This document shows, piece after piece, positions 1 through 7,734 of a DNA stretch of 9,553 nucleotides. Position 1 is the first letter of the stretch. Each line of letters opens with the position of its first letter. Below the pieces are notes generated by a model. It was not told where the DNA came from, ran no database searches, and was given only the letters and a program-made list of their open reading frames with translations. Both the position numbers and the translations under genes were made by a program. The stretch covers positions 1 to 9,553 of the forward strand of contig NZ_JAROCA010000087.1 in NCBI RefSeq assembly GCF_030732005.1. The letters run 5' to 3'. This DNA comes from Tigheibacillus jepli. Lineage in GTDB: Bacteria > Bacillota > Bacilli > Bacillales > Amphibacillaceae.

Positions 1-105
1 TAGGTATTTTAATAGTTTTTACCTAGTATCGACAGCTATATGAAATATTAGACTAAACACTAAATAGCGAGGAAGCAGAAAATCCAAACGAAGGGGTTCC
101 AGGTG

Positions 106-3100
106 ATGAAGAATCGTACGAAGCATTTGATAGGAAAACAGATCGCTAGACTAATCATACTGGCAATGATTTTTGTACTGCTTTTGCCGGCAAACGTGAC
201 TGATGCAAAAACGGCATCCAAAAAAGGACAAGAAAGCAGCATGGAAAAACTGGATACGAGATTGCAAGAAGCATTTAAGAAAAAAGATGTCCAGCGGTAT
301 ATCGTCATATTGAAAGAACAAGTAGATACAGGAAAAGTGGCGCTACAAGCCAGACAGCGTTCTGCCAATCAATCCCTTTCAGCAGCCAAAACGAAAAAAA
401 ACGTTCAGCAAGCAGTTGTTTCCAGCTTGCAAAAGCAGGCAAAGGGAACACAAAAAGGTGTGCTTTCCTACCTAAAGCAAGATAAGCAAAATATCAAAGC
501 ATACCAAAGTTTTTTTATTGTTAATGGCGTGGCAGTTACCGGAACGAAAATGGCGGCTCAAAAAATAGCAGCCATGCCGGAAGTGAAAACCATTCTACTT
601 GATGAAAAACAGCATATCATTTCAGATAAAAATGACAAAAACGTTCCCGAAGAAGGCGCTGTTGAATGGAATATCGATCGTGTTGGAGCAACAGATGTAT
701 GGAAGAAAGGAATAACCGGTGAAAACGCAGTAGTCGCCAATATTGATAGCGGAGTGGTTGGCGAGCACCCGGCATTAAAGCGGCAGTATCGTGGCTATAA
801 TCCGGACGATCCGGAACATCCCTCCAATGAATTCAATTGGCATGACGCAGTTTTTGACCGAAAAAGCCCGGCAGATTCGGATGGGCATGGAACACATACA
901 ATGGGAACGATGGTAGGTCGGGATGCAGATGGGCAACATAATATCGGCGTTGCACCTGGAGCCAAATGGATCGCTGCAAGGGCATTTTATGGCGATGAAG
1001 GCTATGACTCTTATATTCTGGAAGCCGCCCAGTGGGTATTGGCACCAACAGATGAAAATGGTGAACCGCACCCTGAAAAGGCGCCGGACGTCGTGAACAA
1101 TTCCTGGGGTGGCAGCCCAATCAACAATGACTGGTTTTTGCCAATGGTCAAAGCTTGGCGGAGTGTTGGCATTATCCCGGTATTTTCCATTGGTAATACG
1201 GGTTGGTTTGACGATGCGGACCCAGGTTCAGCATCTGCTCCTGGAAATTATAAGGAAGTTATCGGGGTAGGGGCAACTGACGAAAATGATGCATTGGCAG
1301 ATTTTTCACTAAGGGGTCCTTCAGAGGATGGCGCGGTGAAACCCGATATTACTGCCCCAGGTGTAAATATCCGCTCCTCCTGGCCAGGCGCAACGTGGGA
1401 TCAATTTTCATATCGGACTGCAAATGGCACTTCCATGGCAGCACCGCATGTTGCAGCGGCAGTTTCACTGATGAAGCAGGTGGATGATACCCTGACGGTG
1501 GAACAGATTGAAGATATTTTAAAGTTGACAGCATTAAGGAAAACAGATGATGCGTATCCGGATATGCCCAATAACGGATATGGATATGGTTTGCTGGATG
1601 TAAAAGCTGCTGTCGATGCGGTACAAAAGGGGATTGGCAACATTGATGGACAAATTACAGCAGCAGGTGAGGATAAACATGCACCGACATATAAACATGA
1701 TGTGCGCAAAGCCCTTTTTATTGGCAGGGACGAAAATTTTTCTATTCAGGTCACAGATGATGTCAGTGTGGACCATGTGACACTGCATATGAAAAAGAAA
1801 GGACAAGAGGAGAAAACCTATTCCGCAAAAAGGATAGCTGGTGACCACTTTGATGGAACATACGAAGCAGTGGTTCCGAAAAAAGATGTTGAAGGAGAAT
1901 CCATTACTTATTGGTGGGTGATGAAGGACTTCAGTGGAAAACAAACAACGAGCGAAATGTACACAGTCCCTGTAAAAGAAGGTGTGTCAGCCGGATACAA
2001 GGAAGATTTTGAAGGTTTTCCGGATGGCTGGTATTCCTATGGCACGTATAATTCCTGGGAGTGGGGTGTGCCGGAATATGGTCCAGATAAAGCAGCTTCC
2101 GGCAAAAAGGTCATGGGAACCAATCTTCGCGGTCTTTATGCTGCGGATGCCGATATGACCCTTGTTATGCCGCCCGTACTTGTCAGTGACCAGACAACAC
2201 TTCGATTTAAAAACTGGTATAAATTAGGGTCACTTGGTCAGGATATCGGCACCGTTTTCATATCCAAAGATAATGAGACATGGGAACCACTCTACCAGGT
2301 TCGGCTGTCAAATGAACGCTGGCATGAAATCGGAATCGATTTATCCGAATATGCAGGAGAAAAGGTGACGATTGCCTTTCATTTATCAACTGGCAGTGAA
2401 AGCGCAGGCTGGTATTTGGATGATGTGGCGCTGGTCGACACGAAGGAAAGTTCCACAAAGACCAAAAAGTTATTTGATCAATCGGCAGAAATAACAACCG
2501 CTCCAAAAGCCAAAAAGGATTATCCATACTCGCTTGATCGGACAGGTCGGGAAATAACATCCCGGTCACAGCTTCCCGTACAAGCTACAGTAACAGTAAA
2601 AGAAACAGGCTGGCAAGTGAAGACAAATCCGCAAAACGGGAAATTTTCGATTCATCATCCGCCGGGGACATACACATTGCAAATAGACGCATATGGGTAT
2701 GAACCGGTGAAAAAATCCGTAACGCTTACCGGAAAAGGCACCATATCTCCTGCGATTCAAATGCAAGCACTGCCAAAACAGAAACTCTCCGGTCAGGTAA
2801 TAAGCAGTTCCGGAAAGAAAATAGCAAACGCGACGATTTTCATTCTGGGAGATGAAAAAAGCAAACCGGTGAAGACAGACAGTAATGGCAACTATGAACT
2901 GGATATTTACGAGGGCAAGCACACGATAAAGGTGTATGCAGCGGACTATATCGGAAAAACAGAAACAGTAGAAATAGGTGCCGGAAAAGATCTGAGGCAT
3001 GATTTTCAGCTTGACCGTTTTGAAAAATCAGTAGTAGATGAGATTAAATATGATAATGGCAGCTACGGAAAAAACCTAGCCTTTGGGAAAAAAGGAAATG

Positions 3101-4392
3101 GTTTTGCTGTCAGAATGTCACTTGCCGAGGGAAAAGAGATGGTAATGGTTACCGGAGCCAAATTGCAATTCTGGGCAGATCATGTTCCTAAACCGGGCGG
3201 AGAGGATATTTTAATAGCAGTTTATGATGCGAAAGGGCCGGATGGTTCACCGGGCAATAAGCTTGCTGGCCCAATCCATGCAAAGGCAAAACGTGATCTA
3301 TACAGCTGGACACAAGTAGACCTTTCTGATTTGGGTATTGTCGTGGATGGCGATTTTTATATTGCTTATTTGCAGGCAGATAACTACCCATATATACCTG
3401 GCTTTGTTTCAGATGGTGATTCGCAACATGCAACTGGTAGGAGTTGGGATTATATAGGTGGGCAGTGGTTTCATGCAAATGAAAGTTACGGTAACTATAT
3501 GATCCGGGCAGATGTAGCATACGGAGAAGCATCCACGGTTGTTCGACCAGAAATCACCACTCCGGAAGATGGCATGTTTACGAATGAAGAAAACATAACG
3601 GTTGAAGGCACGGCTGCACCTGATGCTACAATACAATTGCTAGTAAATGGGGAAGAAGCGATGATGACCGATGCGGATAGTGCAGGTCAATTTTTTGCAT
3701 CTGTTCCATTGGCAGAAGGTGAAAATGAATTGCTGGCTGTAATGGTTGCAGAAGACGGATTGGAATATCAGTCGGAACCCGTGACTGTCATACTAGATAC
3801 GAAACGTCCAACCTTGACGATCGATTCGCCACAAGACGGAGACGTTTTAACCAAAAGGAAGGTAATGGTAAAAGGGAAGACAGCAGATGAACATATTCAC
3901 GAGGTCAAGGTGAACGGAAAGACGGCTGACCTAACAAAGGATGGCAAATATGCTGCGGAAATGATACTGGAAACTGGTGAACAAAACATTGTAGTAACAG
4001 CAATCGATCAGGCAGAAAACACCACCACGAAACGTATCACAGTAGTGGTCAACGAAAAAGATGATGACGATGGTGCTCTAAAAATCGAGCATTTGACGCC
4101 GGAAGAAGATGTTAATCTGGAAGCAGGTGAAAGTGTGAAAATCGCCTTTGACAGCAAGCCAGGATTGCGGGCGACATTTGCCATTTTCATGCCATTAACG
4201 AATGTAAAGGCCACAACCAATGCTGCAGAACTTCCAATGATGGAAACGGAGAATGGTCACTATGTTGGCTACTGGACCGCAACAAAAAATGTACAAACTG
4301 AAGGTGCCGTGATTGAGGTGAAGGTTACCGACAGATCCGGTAGACAAGCATACGCAAAAGCCAAGGGAAAACTTTATATTAATGTAAAGTAA
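106..4392 (+). CDS. bpr: Bacillopeptidase F-type secreted subtilisin-family serine protease
   Basis: A secreted S8 endopeptidase of 1428 residues, close to the usual size of Bacillus Bpr. Seen in order: a signal peptide (basic N-terminus, hydrophobic core 13-28, likely cut after TDA at 34); an I9-type propeptide about 50-172; a catalytic domain about 188-505 with D214 in NIDSGV, H261 in DGHGTHT, oxyanion N364 in SIGNTG and S443 in NGTSMAAPH; a MAM-like/immune-inhibitor-A-like beta domain about 631-778; two carboxypeptidase-regulatory-like beta modules about 819-879 and 892-968; a further beta domain to about 1141; two Ig-like modules about 1147-1315; and an acidic EKDDDD linker before a C-terminal beta domain. 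There is no LPXTG anchor, so release outside the cell is expected. AAGGGG at 91-96 serves ATG 106; GTG at 103 is an alternative start one codon upstream. It is a single-gene unit. No convincing promoter is visible in the 105 bases before it, where a short inverted repeat TAGGTA/TACCTA (1-25) is cut by the window edge. Confidence 0.93.
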   Translation: MKNRTKHLIGKQIARLIILAMIFVLLLPANVTDAKTASKKGQESSMEKLDTRLQEAFKKKDVQRYIVILKEQVDTGKVALQARQRSANQSLSAAKTKKNVQQAVVSSLQKQAKGTQKGVLSYLKQDKQNIKAYQSFFIVNGVAVTGTKMAAQKIAAMPEVKTILLDEKQHIISDKNDKNVPEEGAVEWNIDRVGATDVWKKGITGENAVVANIDSGVVGEHPALKRQYRGYNPDDPEHPSNEFNWHDAVFDRKSPADSDGHGTHTMGTMVGRDADGQHNIGVAPGAKWIAARAFYGDEGYDSYILEAAQWVLAPTDENGEPHPEKAPDVVNNSWGGSPINNDWFLPMVKAWRSVGIIPVFSIGNTGWFDDADPGSASAPGNYKEVIGVGATDENDALADFSLRGPSEDGAVKPDITAPGVNIRSSWPGATWDQFSYRTANGTSMAAPHVAAAVSLMKQVDDTLTVEQIEDILKLTALRKTDDAYPDMPNNGYGYGLLDVKAAVDAVQKGIGNIDGQITAAGEDKHAPTYKHDVRKALFIGRDENFSIQVTDDVSVDHVTLHMKKKGQEEKTYSAKRIAGDHFDGTYEAVVPKKDVEGESITYWWVMKDFSGKQTTSEMYTVPVKEGVSAGYKEDFEGFPDGWYSYGTYNSWEWGVPEYGPDKAASGKKVMGTNLRGLYAADADMTLVMPPVLVSDQTTLRFKNWYKLGSLGQDIGTVFISKDNETWEPLYQVRLSNERWHEIGIDLSEYAGEKVTIAFHLSTGSESAGWYLDDVALVDTKESSTKTKKLFDQSAEITTAPKAKKDYPYSLDRTGREITSRSQLPVQATVTVKETGWQVKTNPQNGKFSIHHPPGTYTLQIDAYGYEPVKKSVTLTGKGTISPAIQMQALPKQKLSGQVISSSGKKIANATIFILGDEKSKPVKTDSNGNYELDIYEGKHTIKVYAADYIGKTETVEIGAGKDLRHDFQLDRFEKSVVDEIKYDNGSYGKNLAFGKKGNGFAVRMSLAEGKEMVMVTGAKLQFWADHVPKPGGEDILIAVYDAKGPDGSPGNKLAGPIHAKAKRDLYSWTQVDLSDLGIVVDGDFYIAYLQADNYPYIPGFVSDGDSQHATGRSWDYIGGQWFHANESYGNYMIRADVAYGEASTVVRPEITTPEDGMFTNEENITVEGTAAPDATIQLLVNGEEAMMTDADSAGQFFASVPLAEGENELLAVMVAEDGLEYQSEPVTVILDTKRPTLTIDSPQDGDVLTKRKVMVKGKTADEHIHEVKVNGKTADLTKDGKYAAEMILETGEQNIVVTAIDQAENTTTKRITVVVNEKDDDDGALKIEHLTPEEDVNLEAGESVKIAFDSKPGLRATFAIFMPLTNVKATTNAAELPMMETENGHYVGYWTATKNVQTEGAVIEVKVTDRSGRQAYAKAKGKLYINVK

Positions 4393-4394
4393 CC

Positions 4395-4480
4395 ATCAGC
4401 AGACACCTCTTTTTCGCAAACGGAGGATGCGGCTATTCCCAAGGCGTATGTCCAACTATCAGGCAGACACCTGTTTTTTC
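4395..4480 (+). repeat. Imperfect direct duplication of a terminator arm
   Basis: Two near-copies of ATCA(G)GCAGACACCT followed by a T-run and C lie at 4395-4415 and 4458-4480, just after the bpr stop. The second copy forms the 5' arm of the terminator. The first carries the same AGACACC segment (4401-4407) and could pair with the same 3' arm (4489-4495). This looks like a local duplication of terminator sequence. Confidence 0.55.
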
Positions 4481-4502
4481 TTAAAGCGGGTGTCTCATTT
4501 TT
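4465..4502 (+). terminator. Intrinsic terminator of bpr
   Basis: The arm AGACACCTG (4465-4473) pairs with CGGGTGTCT (4487-4495) as a 9-bp stem with one U-G wobble around a 13-nt loop. TCATTTTTGG follows, with its T-run at 4498-4502. It lies about 73 bases after the bpr stop and well before gpmA, so it separates the two units. Confidence 0.8.
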
Positions 4503-4582
4503 GGTTCGCTCCCAAATGATTGCCACCCATCCAAAAAGGGTACATTAAAAGTGCTAGGGACCTGCACTATTAGAATTGTCAT

Positions 4583-4593
4583 GTGCCTGGCAC
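4583..4593. other. Perfect palindrome next to the gpmA ribosome binding site
   Basis: GTGCCTGGCAC is a perfect 5-bp inverted repeat around one base, ending five bases before the AGGAGG of gpmA. It could be an operator half-site pair or a small RNA hairpin near the ribosome binding site. No regulator can be named from the sequence. Confidence 0.3.
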
Positions 4594-4598
4594 CATAT

Positions 4599-4604
4599 AG
4601 GAGG
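4599..4604 (+). promoter_or_regulatory. Strong Shine-Dalgarno that fixes the gpmA start
   Basis: A perfect AGGAGG lies 9 bases before ATG 4614. The open frame reaches back to GTG 4551, but those extra 21 residues precede the conserved family N-terminus (MKLTIVRHGQS) and have no such ribosome binding site, so ATG 4614 is the start. Confidence 0.85.
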
Positions 4605-4613
4605 TTATGCAGG

Positions 4614-5312
4614 ATGAAACTTACCATTGTTAGACATGGACAAAGTGTTTTTAATCAGTCGAATACATTTACCGGCTGGGAGGATGCTGACTTGACAGAG
4701 CAAGGCATCGCGGAAGCTATTGAGGCGGGCAAGAGAATCCAGAGGCATGGCTTGCATTTTGATATTGCCTTTACATCGGTACTTACACGGGCAATCAAAA
4801 CGCTGTATTACATATTGGAAGAAACCAACCAGCTATGGATTCCAGTCGAAAAAAGCTGGCGTTTAAACGAACGCCATTACGGTGCGCTGCAACGGCTAAA
4901 CAAAGCAGAAACCGCTGAAAAATATGGACAAGAGCAAGTACACCAATGGCGCAGAAGCTTTGATGTCATGCCGCCGCTCTTGAAAGACGATGACAAACGC
5001 CAAGCAAAGAAGGAACGACGCTATCAATTATTGGATCAGAAGGCCATACCATCCGGCGAGAATTTGAAAATGACACTGGAACGGGTCACACCGTATTGGA
5101 TGGACACAATTGCACCACAAATCAAGCAGGGCAAGCATGTGATCATTGCTGCCCACGGCAATAGCATTCGCGCGCTTGTAAAACATCTGGAAAATTTGTC
5201 AGATGAGGACATTGTAAACGTGGAAATTCCTACCGGCGTCCCGCTGATATATGAACTGAATGAAAAGCTGGAGCCAACAAACAAATATTTTTTGGAAAAT
5301 GAACAAGGCTGA
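4614..5312 (+). CDS. gpmA: 2,3-bisphosphoglycerate-dependent phosphoglycerate mutase
   Basis: This cytoplasmic glycolytic and gluconeogenic enzyme interconverts 3-phosphoglycerate and 2-phosphoglycerate through a phosphohistidine. The 232-residue product is in the family's size range. Visible active-site elements are VRHGQS with phosphohistidine H8, FTGWEDADLT at 19-28, R59 in SVLTRA, E86 in LNERHYGALQ, the QWRRSF block at 111-116, and the second histidine H181 in AAHGNS. IPTGVPLIYEL near 205-215 is the typical C-terminal block. The sequence after PPLLKDDDKR is more basic than in the E. coli enzyme, where a PGHDPRY-type segment is usual. It stands alone between terminators. A weak promoter candidate (TTGCCA 4520-4525, TACATT 4541-4546, only 15 bp apart) is not convincing. 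Many Bacillus species rely on the cofactor-independent enzyme, so this may be an additional mutase. Confidence 0.94.
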   Translation: MKLTIVRHGQSVFNQSNTFTGWEDADLTEQGIAEAIEAGKRIQRHGLHFDIAFTSVLTRAIKTLYYILEETNQLWIPVEKSWRLNERHYGALQRLNKAETAEKYGQEQVHQWRRSFDVMPPLLKDDDKRQAKKERRYQLLDQKAIPSGENLKMTLERVTPYWMDTIAPQIKQGKHVIIAAHGNSIRALVKHLENLSDEDIVNVEIPTGVPLIYELNEKLEPTNKYFLENEQG

Positions 5313-5339
5313 GCATTTTAGTGCATGTCGTTTTCTTTG

Positions 5340-5407
5340 CAACAAGCACTGCCGAATTTTAGAAAAAGCATCCCTTGCATTTCTTTGTGCAAGGGATGTG
5401 CTTGTTG
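5340..5407. terminator. Long two-part hairpin after gpmA, probable terminator
   Basis: An 11-bp perfect inner stem, CATCCCTTGCA (5369-5379) with TGCAAGGGATG (5388-5398), closes an 8-nt loop. A 9-bp outer stem, CAACAAGCA (5340-5348) with TGCTTGTTG (5399-5407), stacks directly on its 3' side and leaves a 20-nt bulge on the 5' side. On the plus strand the 3' tail is only moderately T-rich. Read on the minus strand the inner stem is followed by CTTTTTCT, a proper U-tract. It probably ends gpmA transcription and would also stop leftward transcription. Confidence 0.6.
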
Positions 5408-5410
5408 ATA

Positions 5411-5795
5411 AGTAACAAAAGTAGTTTATGTGAAGGAACGACAAAATGAGGTAGAAATACGTTGGAAAAGTTGTTCATAGAGTGAATGAACGACAAAATG
5501 AACTAGAAAAGTGTGAGAAAAGTAGTTCATCGGGCGAATGACCGACAAAACGAGCCAGAAATGCGCGGGAAAAGTCGTTCACCGGTTTAATGAACGACAA
5601 AATGAGTTAGAAAAGCGTGCAAAAAGTCGTTCATCGGATGAATGAGCGACAAAATGATTAGAAATGCGTAAGAAAAGTAGTTCATCGGATGAATGAATGA
5701 CAAAATTAGCTAGAAAAGCCCGAGAAAAGTCTTTCATCAGACAAATGAACGACAAAATAAGGTGGAAATTACGTTAAAAAGCCGTTCAGCCGTTA
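5411..5795. repeat. Tandem array of about seven 52-bp units with an internal inverted repeat
   Basis: The marker CGACAAAA (or a one-base variant) recurs with its first base at 5439, 5491, 5543, 5595, 5647, 5698 and 5750, a period of 52 bp (once 51). The unit runs roughly GAACGACAAAATGAG, CTAGAAAAGCGTG, AGAAAAGTCGTTCAT, CGGATGAAT. In each junction GTCGTTCAT faces ATGAACGAC across a 7-8-base loop, so the array can form a row of hairpins. Copies differ by scattered substitutions across the whole unit, with no separate conserved repeat and unique spacer. The period is not a multiple of three and no reading frame runs through it. With its flanks it fills the 632-base gap between gpmA and dsdA; the rest, about 5796-5944, shows nothing clear apart from the weak dsdA ribosome binding site. 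Confidence 0.88.
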
Positions 5796-5944
5796 TGCAA
5801 ATCCATGAAGCATGAAACACTGCAGTCAACCATGATGGTAGGAATGAAAGCATGTCTGTGCGCTACATCTTTCCTCTTTCAGTTTTCATATTCCCCTTTA
5901 AGCGGTACCATGGAATTAAAACAACGTAAAAACGAGGGCGACAA

Positions 5945-7304
5945 ATGGACAAAATAGCAGGCAAGACGATGGACGAATGGAAAAAAGCTTTTCCAATCAT
6001 AGAAAAAATAATTGCAACGGAGGAAGTGTTTTGGGCAAACCCGAAATATTCCGCGTACGACCAAGCGATGAAGCAAATCCAGTTTAATGAAAAAGACATC
6101 CGGGATGCAAATGAGCGTCTGCAGCGCTTTGCCCCCTATATCGCAAAAGCATTTCCGGAGACGACAGAAACAAATGGCATCATCGAATCACCAACAGTTC
6201 CTATTCCAGCCATGCAACATGATTTGGAGGAAATGTTTGGCCAATCCATCCCCGGTAAACTGTTGTTAAAATGTGACAATTCACTTCCAATCTCCGGTTC
6301 GATCAAAGCGCGCGGCGGAATATACGAAGTGCTGAAATATACTGAGGAATTGGCGATAAAACATGGCAAACTATCGACAGATGATGATTATGCCGTCCTT
6401 GACAGTGAGGCGTTCCGCAAATTTTATTCCAACTATGAAATTGCGGTTGCTTCGACCGGTAATTTGGGTTTGAGCATCGGCATCATAAGTGCCAAAATGG
6501 GATTTCATGTGACCGTACATATGTCTGCAGATGCAAGGCGGTGGAAGAAGGATTTGTTACGGGAAAAAGGTGCTACTGTAATTTGAACACGCGTCCGATT
6601 ACTCAAAAGCTGTAGAGGAGGGTCGCAGGCAGGCGGAGGAGGCATCAAATTGTTATTTTGTTGATGATGAAAATTCGACAACGCTTTTTCTGGGATATGC
6701 GGTGGCGGCATCCAGACTGAAGCAGCAATTGGATGACATGGATGTAAAAGTGGATCGCCAACATCCATTGTTTGTCTACCTTCCGTGCGGTGTCGGCGGC
6801 GGTCCAGGCGGAGTGGCTTTCGGTTTGAAGACGATTTTCAAAGATAACGTCCACTGTTTTTTCGCGGAACCAACCCATTCACCATGCATGCTGCTGGGAC
6901 AAATTACCGAAAAGCATGACGAAATCGCTGTTCAGGATTTCGGGATTGATAACCGAACGGCAGCGGATGGACTCGCTGTCGGCAGGCCCTCGCGTTTTGT
7001 CGGTAAAACGCTGGAGGGATTGATCAGTGGGGATTACACCGTGGATGACGATAAATTATTTATCCTGCTGAGCCGATTGGCAGATACGGAAAAAATCTGG
7101 CTCGAGCCGTCTGCACTTGCTGGCGTCTACGGTCCTGTTTCCATGCTGAAAAGTGAAGCAGGGCAAAACTATTTAGCAGATCATGGTGTGGAGGCTGCAC
7201 GGCTGGCTAATACAACCCATATTGCCTGGGCAACGGGCGGTAGTATGGTGCCAGATGAAGTAATGGCAGATTATTACAGACGGGGAGTTCATTTGAAAAA
7301 ATGA
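5945..7304 (+). pseudogene. dsdA: D-serine ammonia-lyase (D-serine dehydratase), frameshifted
   Basis: A PLP enzyme that converts D-serine to pyruvate and ammonia in the cytoplasm. The first frame (5945-6586, 213 residues) carries [13 protein letters not shown] with the PLP lysine at K121, [11 protein letters not shown] at 169-179 and [14 protein letters not shown], then stops at TGA 6584-6586. The same protein resumes one base over from GAA 6585 ([69 protein letters not shown]) to 7304. Removing one T from 6582-6584 gives an uninterrupted 452-residue protein, near the usual 440-450. The truncated first piece lacks the glycine-rich phosphate loop and should be inactive. The start is ATG 5945 with a weak GAGGG at 5934-5938. 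No dsdC-type regulator or D-serine permease is adjacent. It is either a recent inactivation or a one-base sequence error; no other lesion is visible. Confidence 0.9.
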
Positions 7305-7379
7305 TGCATTGCGAGCAACAGTAAGTTAGAATGACAAAATGTTGTCCGGGGTGTGAATAGGCCTATGCGTCACAGTGGA

Positions 7380-7453
7380 TTCAATTTGGTACCTTCTAAA
7401 AGCTCATTGTTCAATTTGGATTTGAATTGTTGAAAACAACAAAAGTTCAATTC
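7380..7453. promoter_or_regulatory. Repeated TTCAATTTGG boxes and inverted repeat upstream of a promoter
   Basis: TTCAATTTGG occurs at 7380-7389 and again at 7410-7419, 30 bp apart (about three helical turns). A third, partial GTTCAATT lies at 7445-7452 over the candidate -35. GAATTG (7424-7429) and CAATTC (7448-7453) form an inverted repeat with an inner GTTG/CAAC. The spacing suggests binding sites for a regulator, but none can be named. The 75 bases between the dsdA stop and 7380 hold nothing clear. Confidence 0.35.
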
Positions 7454-7475
7454 TCCAGGTTATCATTGGTATAAT
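7447..7475 (+). promoter_or_regulatory. Sigma-A-like promoter P1 with extended -10
   Basis: TATAAT at 7470-7475 is preceded by TGG (extended -10, TGnTATAAT) with a weak TTCAAT -35 at 7447-7452 and a 17-bp spacer. Transcription would start near 7482 and run into the PyrR attenuator. It may be an alternative promoter for the transporter. Confidence 0.5.
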
Positions 7476-7557
7476 AAGTCTAAATGAAGCAAGTTACCGC
7501 TCATGGGTAAATTAGCTGATATAAGTCATTATTCTTATCATCACCTCTAACAGAATT

Positions 7558-7586
7558 ATGACAGGATGAATAAACTGTGCTATAAT
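7558..7586 (+). promoter_or_regulatory. Sigma-A promoter P2 driving the PyrR-controlled leader
   Basis: ATGACA (7558-7563, five of six bases of TTGACA) and a perfect TATAAT (7581-7586) are 17 bp apart, with TGC just before the -10 (extended -10). The start would fall near 7592-7594, about 10 nt before the PyrR binding hairpin, as expected for an attenuator leader. Confidence 0.82.
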
Positions 7587-7601
7587 GAAATAAGAAAATT
7601 T

Positions 7602-7637
7602 CCTTTAAACGCGGTCCAGAGAGGCCAAAAGGGTCAT
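7602..7637 (+). promoter_or_regulatory. PyrR binding hairpin 1 (anti-antiterminator) and antiterminator 5' strand
   Basis: GGTCCAGAGAGGCC at 7613-7626 matches the PyrR binding-loop consensus ARUCCNGNGAGGYU, with the terminal A-U pair replaced by G-C. The upper stem is GGUC/GGCC with a U-G wobble and a hexaloop CAGAGA. The lower stem is CCUUU (7602-7606) with AAAGG (7628-7632), separated by a purine-rich internal loop, and the expected UUUAA is at 7604-7608. The 3' side, C7626 to U7637, can instead pair with 7674-7684 through an 11-bp helix with one bulged U, giving an antiterminator that excludes both the PyrR hairpin and the terminator. This is the classic pyr attenuator logic: UMP/UTP-bound PyrR favours termination. 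Confidence 0.9.
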
Positions 7638-7673
7638 ACGCACGTAGCACATCTTTAATGAGATTGCATTTAC

Positions 7674-7708
7674 ATGCCCTTTTGTCCTTTTGGATAAAAG
7701 GGCATTTT
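7674..7708 (+). terminator. Attenuator terminator of the PyrR leader
   Basis: ATGCCCTTTTGTCC (7674-7687) pairs with GGATAAAAGGGCAT (7692-7705) as a 14-bp stem with one G-U pair and a UUUU tetraloop, ending in a T-run at 7705-7708. Its 5' arm is the strand captured by the antiterminator at 7626-7637. Confidence 0.9.
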
Positions 7709-7734
7709 CCATTGGAAAGGGTTTGTAAGGGTGC

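Noticed and set aside
29..57. Promoter for bpr (TCGACA at 29-34)
   Set aside because: No acceptable -10 box lies 16-18 bp downstream. The real promoter may be outside the window.
1534..1944. Minus-strand reading frames opposite bpr (here and at 2566-3000, 2258-2569 and others)
   Set aside because: They are antisense shadows of a long, well supported coding region, with cysteine- and histidine-rich composition and no family motifs.
4551..4613. N-terminal extension of gpmA from GTG 4551
   Set aside because: The family N-terminus begins at ATG 4614 behind a perfect AGGAGG, and the extra 21 residues show no family similarity.
5411..5795. CRISPR array
   Set aside because: The whole 52-bp unit is conserved and drifts evenly. 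There are no unique spacers between constant repeats and no cas genes in the window.
6702..7304. Separate gene starting at 6702
   Set aside because: It is the C-terminal part of DsdA in a shifted frame. The conserved sequence continues upstream to 6585, and no ribosome binding site is evident at 6702.
7325..7360. An isolated eighth copy of the 52-bp repeat after dsdA
   Set aside because: Only GAATGACAAAATG matches well. The rest is too diverged to separate from chance.
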